Assembly: GCA_025360065.1 (NCBI GenBank) | Contig: JANYCX010000033.1 | Coordinates: 1-39,317, forward strand | Reading direction: 5' to 3' | Source of the DNA: Acetobacteraceae bacterium | GTDB taxonomy: Bacteria; Pseudomonadota; Alphaproteobacteria; Acetobacterales; Acetobacteraceae | Length of the DNA stretch: 39,317 nucleotides | Shown: positions 25,360 to 32,244 of the stretch, one piece after another | How positions within the stretch are numbered: position 1 is the stretch's first letter | Layout: each line of letters opens with the position of its first letter | The notes under the pieces: generated by a model | What the model was told of the DNA's origin: nothing | The model's input: the letters and a program-made list of their open reading frames with translations, nothing else | The model's database searches: none | Program-made: the position numbers and the translations under genes

Positions 25360-26768
25360 TGTCCAAGCCCATCAGGCGGCACGGCCTGCGGCGAGGTTAT
25401 GCCGTCCAGCAGATCGAGGTTGAGGCAGCCATTTCGACCCTCAGGATCCGTGGCGGCCGCGCGGTCGGCGCATTGGGCCAGGCTGCATCCGGCCGAATGC
25501 GGGCACGCCAGCACCCGCTCGGCTGCCAAAATGATCGCGACATGCCGGCCCTGGAAGCGCCGGATCCCATGGCTCAACCCCCACAACAACGCGTCCTCCC
25601 CGTTTGCGCCGAGGAGGACAATCCGATCCAACCCCATCTCGGCCAGGGACCGGCGGAGCCCGTCGTGGTCATGCGGGTCGAGGGTGCGCAGCCTGGGTGA
25701 CCAGTCGAGCTTATACAAATCAGCGCCTAATGTGGCGGGCGCTGCAATGGCGAGCGCAAGATGGGTGATCTGGTCGAGCACCACGTCCACCCCGGATCGA
25801 TGCAGCCTGTCGCGCGCCCGAAAAAATCCGTCAGGGTCCGCGCTCGCATCAAGCAGCGAAACCTCGACCGCTAAACTAATCCGCGCATTCCGGCAGCGTT
25901 CAAGAAGGGCTGTAAAACCCGGCAATCCAAGCCCTGCGAGGGTGAGGTTGATGTGCAGCCGGGGCCGGATCGCGGCATTGCCGGGGGCAAACGGGCCAGG
26001 GCGGCGCACGGTGTTGACGATGGTTTGAAGCAGCAGTTGATCCAGCGCACCGGCCAGATGACGGAGCAGAAACGGATCGCGGACCGGCGGGGGTGATCCG
26101 GGCAGCCCAGTGGCCGCGATGCCCGGACCGGCCATGTCGTACTCGGCGAAAAGCTGGCGAAAGCCCGACATTGTACTGAGCGACACCATCACCCCAGTCT
26201 GGCGATGCAGCCGGTGGGCGTGGGGCGCGGCCTGGATTGCACGGCCGATGGCGTTGGCCGCGGCTGTCGGTCCGAATCCTTCATCCTCGGGCGAGCTTGG
26301 CGTCACGGTTTCCGCAAGTCTCGCCGCGGCATAAGCGGCAAGGTGGCTTTGGTCTGCCGGCAGGGTGAAAATCGAGGTCAAGCGTGTCGGATCGGGGGCA
26401 TCGATTTGCATCAGCCGGATCAGCATCGGTGGCAACGCGCGCGGGTCGAGCCTTGTGGACGAACCGATGATCGGATGGTCGTGCAGGATGCGGCGCGGCA
26501 CCGTCCCCGCGCCCGGCACGCCAGGCAGGCAGATCAACACCTGGTCGCCATTACGCAGCACAAAAACCTGCCCGTCATGGCGCTGGGCGGTATCCTGCAA
26601 CAATGCCCGTGCCACCCGCCGATGATGCGGACGTGGGGCAGGCGGCCGCAACCGCGACAGATGCAGCACCACCGCAACCCGGCTGCTTGGGGTCCGGCCA
26701 AACCGATCGATCGTGTCGACTAGCATGTGTTCGGACAGGCTGGGGGCGATCTGATTGCCGAGGTGCAT
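25356..26768 (-). CDS. Degenerate EAL-like domain protein with C-terminal Cys cluster, first of pair
   Basis: This 470-residue protein has EAL-like features in its second half: RLHINLTLAGLGLPGF, LAVEVSLLDASADPDGFFRARD, GVDVVLDQITHLALA, ADLYKLDWSPRL, and GIRRFQGRHVA. The EAL and DDFGxG motifs are altered (VEVSLL, LDQITH), so enzyme activity is unlikely. After the domain comes a cluster CX5CX4CX14C (C422, C428, C433, C448), a possible zinc or Fe-S site. The start may be 26768 or the internal ATG at 26726. It is divergent from the phosphatase gene; three 12-bp repeats lie between. A role in binding c-di-GMP or a protein partner is inference. Confidence 0.73.
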   Translation of the reverse strand: MHLGNQIAPSLSEHMLVDTIDRFGRTPSSRVAVVLHLSRLRPPAPRPHHRRVARALLQDTAQRHDGQVFVLRNGDQVLICLPGVPGAGTVPRRILHDHPIIGSSTRLDPRALPPMLIRLMQIDAPDPTRLTSIFTLPADQSHLAAYAAARLAETVTPSSPEDEGFGPTAAANAIGRAIQAAPHAHRLHRQTGVMVSLSTMSGFRQLFAEYDMAGPGIAATGLPGSPPPVRDPFLLRHLAGALDQLLLQTIVNTVRRPGPFAPGNAAIRPRLHINLTLAGLGLPGFTALLERCRNARISLAVEVSLLDASADPDGFFRARDRLHRSGVDVVLDQITHLALAIAAPATLGADLYKLDWSPRLRTLDPHDHDGLRRSLAEMGLDRIVLLGANGEDALLWGLSHGIRRFQGRHVAIILAAERVLACPHSAGCSLAQCADRAAATDPEGRNGCLNLDLLDGITSPQAVPPDGLGQ

Positions 26769-26783
26769 TTTGTCCCAGACCCG

Positions 26784-26819
26784 ATGTCAGATAGGATGTC
26801 AGTTAAGATGTCAGATAAG
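26784..26819. repeat. Three tandem 12-bp repeats in a divergent promoter region
   Basis: ATGTCAGATAGG, ATGTCAGTTAAG and ATGTCAGATAAG follow one another without gaps. They lie between the start of the EAL-like pair (26768) and the phosphatase start (26860), where both promoters must be. They may be binding sites for a regulator. Confidence 0.75.
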
Positions 26820-26859
26820 AAAGCTGCGATCATCACGCAGAACCGGAACCTATCACCGT

Positions 26860-27567
26860 ATGATGACCGAACAGTTAGCGCCGGGCTGCGTGCCGGCCGG
26901 GCAGCGCGTTTACGCCATTGGCGATGTTCATGGCTGCAGCGGCATGCTCGATGAACTCCATGCCCTGATCGCCGCCGACCTGCGGCGCCGGCCGTGCGAC
27001 GACGCGCGGCTGATCCATCTCGGTGACTATATCGACCGCGGACCCGATAGCGCCGGGGTTATCGAACGGGTAATGCGGCGCCCGCTCGGCATTCCCACCA
27101 TCAACCTGATGGGCAATCACGAGGAATTGTTTCTGTCCGCCTTCGATGGCGATCGTGGTGCGGTCGATGTCTGGACGCAAAATGGCGGGGTCCCGACCCT
27201 CGCCAGCTGGGGGGTGCCACCGCGGACCCGCCCGCGCGACTGGCCGAATTTTATCCCCGCCCACCAGGTGCGCCAGCTCCGCGAACTCGCCCTCCATCAT
27301 ATCATCGGCTCCTATTTGTTCGTCCACGCCGGCATCCGGCCCGGGGTCCCGCTGGCCGCGCAGACCGCGCATGATCTGCGATGGATCCGCAAACCCTTCC
27401 TCGACCATGATGGCCCACTCGACTACGTGGTGGTTCACGGCCACACGGTGGAACATGCGCCGGTCGTGCGCCCTAACCGCATCGGCATCGACACCGGCGC
27501 GGTTCTGGGCGGACATTTGACCTGCGTCGTGTTGCGGGATGATCGCATGGGGTTTCTGCAGGTCTAA
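26860..27567 (+). CDS. PPP-family metallophosphatase (serine/threonine phosphatase-like)
   Basis: This 235-residue protein has the full set of PPP metallophosphoesterase motifs: GDVHGC, GDYIDRGPDS, GNHEE, an additional His in FVHAGIRPG, and VVHGHTVEH. These bind two metal ions and phosphate. Bacterial members (PrpA/PrpB-like) act on phosphoproteins or other phosphoesters. ATGs at 26860 and 26863 are both possible; the longer in-frame extension to 26755 runs through the tandem repeats and the start of the divergent gene and is not coding. rfaE1 follows after 42 bases. Confidence 0.9.
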   Translation: MMTEQLAPGCVPAGQRVYAIGDVHGCSGMLDELHALIAADLRRRPCDDARLIHLGDYIDRGPDSAGVIERVMRRPLGIPTINLMGNHEELFLSAFDGDRGAVDVWTQNGGVPTLASWGVPPRTRPRDWPNFIPAHQVRQLRELALHHIIGSYLFVHAGIRPGVPLAAQTAHDLRWIRKPFLDHDGPLDYVVVHGHTVEHAPVVRPNRIGIDTGAVLGGHLTCVVLRDDRMGFLQV

Positions 27568-27609
27568 CCCAAGCTTGTCATCGGACCGTCTTAAGTCTAG
27601 GCCAACCCT

Positions 27610-28623
27610 ATGCCCACCCTCAATCCCGTGTCCTCGGCCGAACTCGCTGCCGCCGTCAAAAAACTCGGACATGCCCGGGTTCTCGTCGTCGGCGACGCCA
27701 TGCTCGACCGCTATATTTTTGGCCGCATCACCCGGATCAGCCCGGAAGCGCCGGTGCCGGTGATGGTGGTCGAAAAAGAACTGGCCGAGCCAGGCGGCGC
27801 CGGCAACGTCGTCCATAATTTGATTGGCCTGGGCGCCGCCTGCGCCTTCGTTTCGGTGATCGGTGACGACCGCGCCGGCACCGAGCTTACCGGCCTGATC
27901 GGCGGGCAATCCGGCGTCGAGCCTTGGCTGCTGGTGCAAGGCGGCCGGCAAACCACAGTCAAAACCCGCTTCGTCGCCGAAAGTGCCCGCCGTGGCGGAC
28001 AGCATTTGTTGCGGGCTGACCGCGAGGACACCCGGCCCATCCACCCCAAACTCGCCGAACGCCTGCTGCGCGTCGCCAACGGTGCCATTGCCGCGACCTC
28101 GGTGGTGGTGCTGTCCGATTACCGCAAGGGCGTGCTCGCGGGCGACATTCCCGCCCAGTTGATCGCCACCGCCCAGGCTGCCGGCCGCCGCGTGGTGATC
28201 GATCTGCGATCGGAAGACTGGGCCCGTTTCGCCGGAGCTGATGTGCTGGTGCCCCATGCCCATAACCTGCTCGGCGAAGACATCGCCGGCACCGATGCCC
28301 AGATCGCCGAGGCCGGGCAAGCCCTGCGCCGCACCTATGGTTTCGGCGCGCTGCTGATTAAGCGCGGCGCCGAAGGCCTGTCCTTCGTCGATGGCGATGG
28401 CTGCATGCATATGCGCCTCACGACAGACGAAACCCGAGACCTCGCCGGCGCGGGCGATGCAGCCGTTGCAGCCCTTGCCGCCTGCCTCGCCGCCGGCGTC
28501 ACCCCCCGCGTTGCCGCCGCCGTCGCCCGCGCCGCTTGTGGATTGGTCGGGTCCGGTATCGGGAGTGGGATTGTGCGGGCGGAGGAATTGCTGGCGATGG
28601 TTTCGGCGAAGATTCCAGGGTAA
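27610..28623 (+). CDS. rfaE1: D-glycero-beta-D-manno-heptose-7-phosphate kinase domain protein (RfaE1/HldA type)
   Basis: This 337-residue PfkB/ribokinase-family enzyme phosphorylates heptose 7-phosphate for LPS inner core synthesis. It has VVGDAMLDRYIFGRITRISP, EPGGAGNVVHNL, VVVLSDYRKGVL and the catalytic DLAGAGDAA near the C-terminus (usually DVTGAGDT). The second (adenylyltransferase) domain of bifunctional HldE is absent, as in many alphaproteobacteria, where it is a separate gene. No other heptose genes are in the window. Confidence 0.9.
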   Translation: MPTLNPVSSAELAAAVKKLGHARVLVVGDAMLDRYIFGRITRISPEAPVPVMVVEKELAEPGGAGNVVHNLIGLGAACAFVSVIGDDRAGTELTGLIGGQSGVEPWLLVQGGRQTTVKTRFVAESARRGGQHLLRADREDTRPIHPKLAERLLRVANGAIAATSVVVLSDYRKGVLAGDIPAQLIATAQAAGRRVVIDLRSEDWARFAGADVLVPHAHNLLGEDIAGTDAQIAEAGQALRRTYGFGALLIKRGAEGLSFVDGDGCMHMRLTTDETRDLAGAGDAAVAALAACLAAGVTPRVAAAVARAACGLVGSGIGSGIVRAEELLAMVSAKIPG

Positions 28624-28673
28624 CCGCAGTTTTGCTTGGAATTGCGCTATTTTCGCAGAGTTCCATCTAATAT

Positions 28674-28710
28674 TAGTTACGTTATCGAAACAAATATCGC
28701 ACAAAAATCC
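28674..28710. repeat. Conserved 3' block of the orphan family, copy 2
   Basis: This 37-base block begins 8 bases after the stop of orphan copy 2 (which reads leftward). It matches the reverse complement of 14724-14760 at 31 of 37 positions without gaps. The orientation and distance relative to the gene are the same in both copies. Confidence 0.8.
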
Positions 28711-28718
28711 GCCGAACC

Positions 28719-29246
28719 CTAGGCGTCTAAAATTTCCGACACCGCAATGGCAGGCCCGATTGTCGTCCACGTCGTCCTTGCCGCGCCGCCGCCGACCGTC
28801 GCGATCGAGGCGCGCACCGGCGTGCGCGCCACCACCAACACCGCCGCCGGCAGAGGCGCCACCCCGAGCATCCGCAACAACGGCCGAAGAATCCGCCCCG
28901 CCTGTGGCACTGCGGCCAGAAATGCCACGCATTCCGCGTCCGTCAGCAGATGCTGCAACTGCAACCCCGCCGCCACCGCGTCATGCCCCAGTGTCCGCAA
29001 CAGCCATTTGGGCGCGGTGGGATAATTGGGCCGGCGCGCCGTGGTGCCCGCCACCCGCGTGCGCGCCACAGGCGGCGGCGGTAAAGTCCCGGCCCGCCAC
29101 TGCGCCACAAGCCGTTCCAACCGGCTGCCGATCCGCGCAACCCGCCCCCACATCGCCACCAGCAGCACCGTCATCGACCGCTCACGCGCTGCCACCACCG
29201 CAATCGCGGCCTGTAGCGCAGAGAGGATGATGGAAAAATTGTGCAT
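28719..29246 (-). CDS. Orphan-family protein, copy 2
   Basis: This 175-residue protein is a divergent paralog of the gene at 14153. It has a hydrophobic N-terminal segment (FSIILSALQAAIAVVA), a second hydrophobic helix (MTVLLVAMWG), a basic/proline-rich linker, and the family core LRTLGHDAVAAGLQLQHLL with GRILRPLLRMLGV. I know of no function. The ATG at 29246 was preferred over an in-frame ATG at 29291 because conserved 5' sequence lines up with copy 1 here, and a promoter box ends 6 bases before it. The gene is convergent with rfaE1. Confidence 0.68.
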   Translation of the reverse strand: MHNFSIILSALQAAIAVVAARERSMTVLLVAMWGRVARIGSRLERLVAQWRAGTLPPPPVARTRVAGTTARRPNYPTAPKWLLRTLGHDAVAAGLQLQHLLTDAECVAFLAAVPQAGRILRPLLRMLGVAPLPAAVLVVARTPVRASIATVGGGAARTTWTTIGPAIAVSEILDA

Positions 29247-29252
29247 TGTTGA

Positions 29253-29281
29253 CAAATAAACTAACTTATGGAAATTGTCAA
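29253..29281 (-). promoter_or_regulatory. Candidate promoter of orphan copy 2, possibly leaderless
   Basis: On the minus strand TTGACA (29281-29276) is followed after 17 bases by TATTTG (29258-29253). A transcript would begin close to the ATG at 29246, implying little or no leader. The AGTTAGTT sequence within the spacer is shared with orphan copy 1. Confidence 0.5.
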
Positions 29282-29456
29282 CGCTTTCCATTGCGTTGCA
29301 GATTTACCATTCCGGCGCGCCGCCGCTTCAGCGTCGTCGTTGATGTCGCGCAGGCAGATCGTAGTCTTGGCCAGTGGAGTCCTTTCCGCTGTGCAAAAAT
29401 AGTAACTGCCCAAGATGACCTGCTTTATCCTCGTCAGAACCCAAAAATCAGACCAT

Positions 29457-29487
29457 CGTCATCGCGAGCCCTCGCGTGGCGATCCAG
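29457..29487. repeat. Dispersed repeat, CGTCATCGCGAG...GATCCAG type
   Basis: CGTCATCGCGAG, CCTCGCGTGGC and GATCCAG form an imperfect palindrome of the kind widely dispersed in proteobacterial intergenic DNA. Only one copy is seen in the window. Confidence 0.5.
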
Positions 29488-29605
29488 CGCTTGGTGCAAA
29501 ACCACGCGCCATTCACTATGGATCTTGTCGGTAAAGTGGCATGCGCTTTGGCATTCCAACCTACGCTGCGGCCCCGCTCAACCTCTGACCGATCAAGCCT
29601 TTACA

Positions 29606-29631
29606 GTGTCAGTGCCAAGCAGCACTGACAC
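29606..29631 (-). terminator. 10-bp hairpin downstream of degP
   Basis: GTGTCAGTGC (29606-29615) and GCACTGACAC (29622-29631) pair perfectly around 6 bases, about 50 bases beyond the degP stop. There is no strong T-run. Position suggests a terminator. Confidence 0.5.
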
Positions 29632-29682
29632 CGTACGGACAAGAGCTACAGACAACGGCCCTTGGCAGGAAACAATCACATT

Positions 29683-31122
29683 CTAGCCAGCCTGCGGGGT
29701 TTCCACCGCCACGTAGCCCGCACGCCCGTCGCGCAGCACCCGCAACGCCACAGTCTCGCCGGATTTGACGGTCTGGCGAATGCGACTTGCCGCTTCAGCT
29801 GGGGTTGTGACCGCGCGGCTACCAACGCCGAGGATAATGTCCCCCTCCTTCAGCCCGGCCTGCTCGGCGGGGGATCCCGCTTCAACGCCGGCGATCACTG
29901 CCCCCTTGGCACTGGCCGGCAGATCAAGCTGGGCACGCAGTTGCGGCGTGATCGGCGCCAGGTTCACCCCGATCCCGTCCTGCTTGTCGGCAGCCCCGGC
30001 ATCGGCAAGACGCTCGTTCGGCATCGCGCCCAACGCGACAGTGATGGTCTTGGTTTCGCCATCGCGCAGCACATCAAACTTGGCATCGCTGCCGGGTTTC
30101 AACGCTGCCACCGCACGGGCCAGGGCGCGCGGATCGGCAAGCTTCTGGCCATCAACCGCGCGCAATACATCGCCCGCCTGCAATCCAGCCTTGGCGGCGG
30201 GGGAATCCGGGGCAACGGTCGCCACCAGCGCGCCCGCGCCGTCGGAATTACCGAGACGGAGGGCGGCCGCCAAAGCACGGTCAATTTGTTGGGTTTCGAC
30301 CCCGAGATAGCCGCGCGTGACATGGCCCGTGCTCTGCAGCTCGGCCACGACTTTCTTGACCATATCGGACGGAATGGCGAAACCGATGCCGACGCTGCCC
30401 CCGCTGGGCGACAGGATGGCGGTGTTCACCCCGATCACCTGGCCGGCCTGATTGAACAGCGGCCCGCCCGAATTGCCGTGGTTGATCGGCGCATCAACCT
30501 GGATGAAATCATCATACGGGCCGGCGCCAATATTACGCCCGCGTGCCGAAACAATCCCCGCCGTAACCGAACCGCCCAAGCCGAACGGATTGCCCAGGGC
30601 AAGCACCCACTCGCCGGGGCGCGCGCTGACGGTTTCCGCCAGCATGAGGTAGGGCAGATCTGCCTTGGCGTCGATTTTCAGCAATGCGATGTCGCTGCGC
30701 TGGTCGCGGCCGAGCACTTTGGCCGTCAGCTCTCGCCCATCATCAAGCGTGACGGTCACCGACTGTGCATTGGCGACGACATGGTTGTTGGTCACCACAA
30801 TGCCGTCAGCGCTGACGAGAAATCCCGAGCCACGGGATTCCGATGTCCGGCCCGGGCGCCGGCCCGGCTGCATCGGGGTGCCGTCATCGCTTGCCGGCTT
30901 GACCGCCATCTTGGTGGTGACCGACACCACAGCCGGTTTAACCCGCGCCACCAGATCGGCAAAGTCAGGCACGTTCGACAGATTTGGGCCGGCGGCCAAC
31001 GGCGGATTGATCGGGGCTGGCGTGGCGGCGGTGCCAACGCCCACGAGCGCCGATGATCCAAGCAGCACCGCCAGCAGACCAGTGCGCATCAGGCGGGGAA
31101 GCGAATAAGGCGATTTGGTCAT
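29683..31122 (-). CDS. DegP/Do family periplasmic serine protease
   Basis: This 479-residue protein has a signal peptide (MTKSPYSLPRLMRTGLLAVL onward), a trypsin-like domain with the triad His in TNNHVV, Asp in RSDIALL and Ser in GNSGGP, and two PDZ domains (starting near TRGYLGV and near GIGVNLAP). Do-type proteases degrade or refold damaged envelope proteins. Length matches the DegP/DegQ group. It is transcribed alone, opposite to the following hydrolase remnant. Confidence 0.94.
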   Translation of the reverse strand: MTKSPYSLPRLMRTGLLAVLLGSSALVGVGTAATPAPINPPLAAGPNLSNVPDFADLVARVKPAVVSVTTKMAVKPASDDGTPMQPGRRPGRTSESRGSGFLVSADGIVVTNNHVVANAQSVTVTLDDGRELTAKVLGRDQRSDIALLKIDAKADLPYLMLAETVSARPGEWVLALGNPFGLGGSVTAGIVSARGRNIGAGPYDDFIQVDAPINHGNSGGPLFNQAGQVIGVNTAILSPSGGSVGIGFAIPSDMVKKVVAELQSTGHVTRGYLGVETQQIDRALAAALRLGNSDGAGALVATVAPDSPAAKAGLQAGDVLRAVDGQKLADPRALARAVAALKPGSDAKFDVLRDGETKTITVALGAMPNERLADAGAADKQDGIGVNLAPITPQLRAQLDLPASAKGAVIAGVEAGSPAEQAGLKEGDIILGVGSRAVTTPAEAASRIRQTVKSGETVALRVLRDGRAGYVAVETPQAG

Positions 31123-31272
31123 ATCATTCTACCTTCGGTGAAAGCGGTCGGCACCAGCACGGTTACCCGTCCTTGCCTTGCGGATAAGCATATGGCAGCC
31201 CGGCCTGCCGCCCGATGGCACTGAGGTGAATACGGCGTTAATCGGCCAGCGCGTCCGTCGCATCCGGGTGCC

Positions 31273-32030
31273 AATCCAGACATGCGGCAGGTGCTGTAAA
31301 AGCTGATGCAGCTTGGGGCCAAGCCGCTCGGCACCCAGTCCGTCGAGGAAACCCGACAGGGTCCGTCGCCCGCCGATGCGGTCGCTGCGGTGCTGCGTGA
31401 CCAGGGCAAAAATCCAGCTTCACTGGCAGCAGCAACAGGGGTCACAAAACAGGACCTGACCTACCCAACAGCGGGCACCACCCAAGCGGTCCGCATATAC
31501 AAACCCAGTAGCTCAAGCGGCAAGCTGCCCGTTATTGTCTATATCCACCGCGACGGTTGGGTGATCGCTGACCTTAACACCTATGACAGCTCCCCCATGG
31601 CGCTCGCCAAAAAAACCGGCGCTATCGTGGTCAGTGTCGAATACCGCCATGCGCCTGAATTCCGCTTTCCCGCCGCGCATGACGACACGTTTGCTGCCTA
31701 TAAATGGACGCTGGACAATGCGGCGAAGTTTGGTGGTGATCCCAAGCGCGTCGCCAACGCCGGCTGGCGGTGTACGCCAAAGCCAACCTGGCAGGGCTGC
31801 CGCCGGCGACCATCATCAATGCCGAAATCGATCCGCTCGCATCTGACGGCCAGTTCCTGGCCGACAAGCTGCGGGCGGCGGGCGTGAAAACCAAGCGTGA
31901 GGTGTACACAGGCGTCACCCACGAATTCTTCGGCATGGATGCGGCCGTCGTCGCCGCGGCTAAGGCCCAGGACTTCGCCGCGCAGGAGCTTAAGGCCGCG
32001 TTCGCCACCCGCGTTTCAACCGCCAAATAA
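31273..32030 (+). pseudogene. Broken alpha/beta hydrolase (HSL / fold-3 family)
   Basis: The remnant starts with NPDMRQVL, hits an in-frame TAA at 31297-31299, and resumes as KLMQLGAKPL. The next part reads LPVIVYIHRDGWVI, where the family oxyanion loop HGGG is changed to HRDG, and VEYRHAPEFRFPAAHDD. After GGDPKRVAN (about 31760) the frame shifts and about 100 residues are missing, including the GDSAGG-type nucleophile region. The other frame continues YAKANLAGLPPATIINAEIDPL and GVTHEFFGMD to the TAA at 32030. One stop, one loop change and one deletion with frameshift make this a pseudogene. Confidence 0.88.
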
Positions 32031-32044
32031 AATCGCCGCCGCCC

Positions 32045-32077
32045 GTATCAGGCCGCGCATGATGCGCGGCCTGATAC
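32045..32077 (+). terminator. Perfect 15-bp hairpin after the hydrolase remnant
   Basis: GTATCAGGCCGCGCA (32045-32059) and TGCGCGGCCTGATAC (32063-32077) pair perfectly around TGA, 15 bases after the remnant stop. There is no T-run, but the position and stem strength fit a transcription stop upstream of the tRNA. Confidence 0.55.
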
Positions 32078-32128
32078 CAAATCGCGCTTGTGCTGACGCC
32101 GCCCGCCGGATATTCCAGTGCGGAGACT

Positions 32129-32203
32129 GCCGGGTTAGCACAGTGGTAGTGCAGCGGTTTTGTAAACCGAAGGTCGCGGGTTCAAATCCTGCACCCGGCA
32201 CCA
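32129..32203 (+). tRNA. tRNA-Thr (anticodon UGU), CCA encoded
   Basis: The acceptor arm GCCGGGT pairs with ACCCGGC, followed by discriminator A and an encoded CCA at 32201-32203. The D arm has TTAGCACAGTGGTAGTGC, the anticodon loop is TTTGTAA with anticodon TGT (reads ACA, threonine), and the T arm has GGTTCAAATCC. All tRNA hallmarks are present; the first pair of the anticodon stem appears mismatched (G-A). Confidence 0.96.
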
Positions 32204-32244
32204 TACGCCTCGCCTCCCACGCAATCCTGCGTTAGGCCTGCGGT

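Larger units (their letters stand above)
29247..29682. other. 436-base intergenic region between orphan copy 2 and degP
   Basis: No convincing gene is present. It contains the orphan-gene promoter (29253-29281), a copy of an alphaproteobacterial-type dispersed repeat (29457-29487) and a hairpin near the degP stop (29606-29631). An open plus-strand frame across the region lacks any family signal. Confidence 0.7.

Noticed and set aside
26875-28932. A 685-codon open frame on the minus strand across the phosphatase and rfaE1 genes
   Set aside because: It is antisense to two genes with complete family motifs; its composition (Gly, Asp, His, Gln rich) is the usual mirror of GC-rich coding DNA.
29246-29686. 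A 146-codon plus-strand frame in the gap before degP
   Set aside because: No family signal, no ribosome binding site, and it runs through a dispersed repeat and a terminator-like hairpin.
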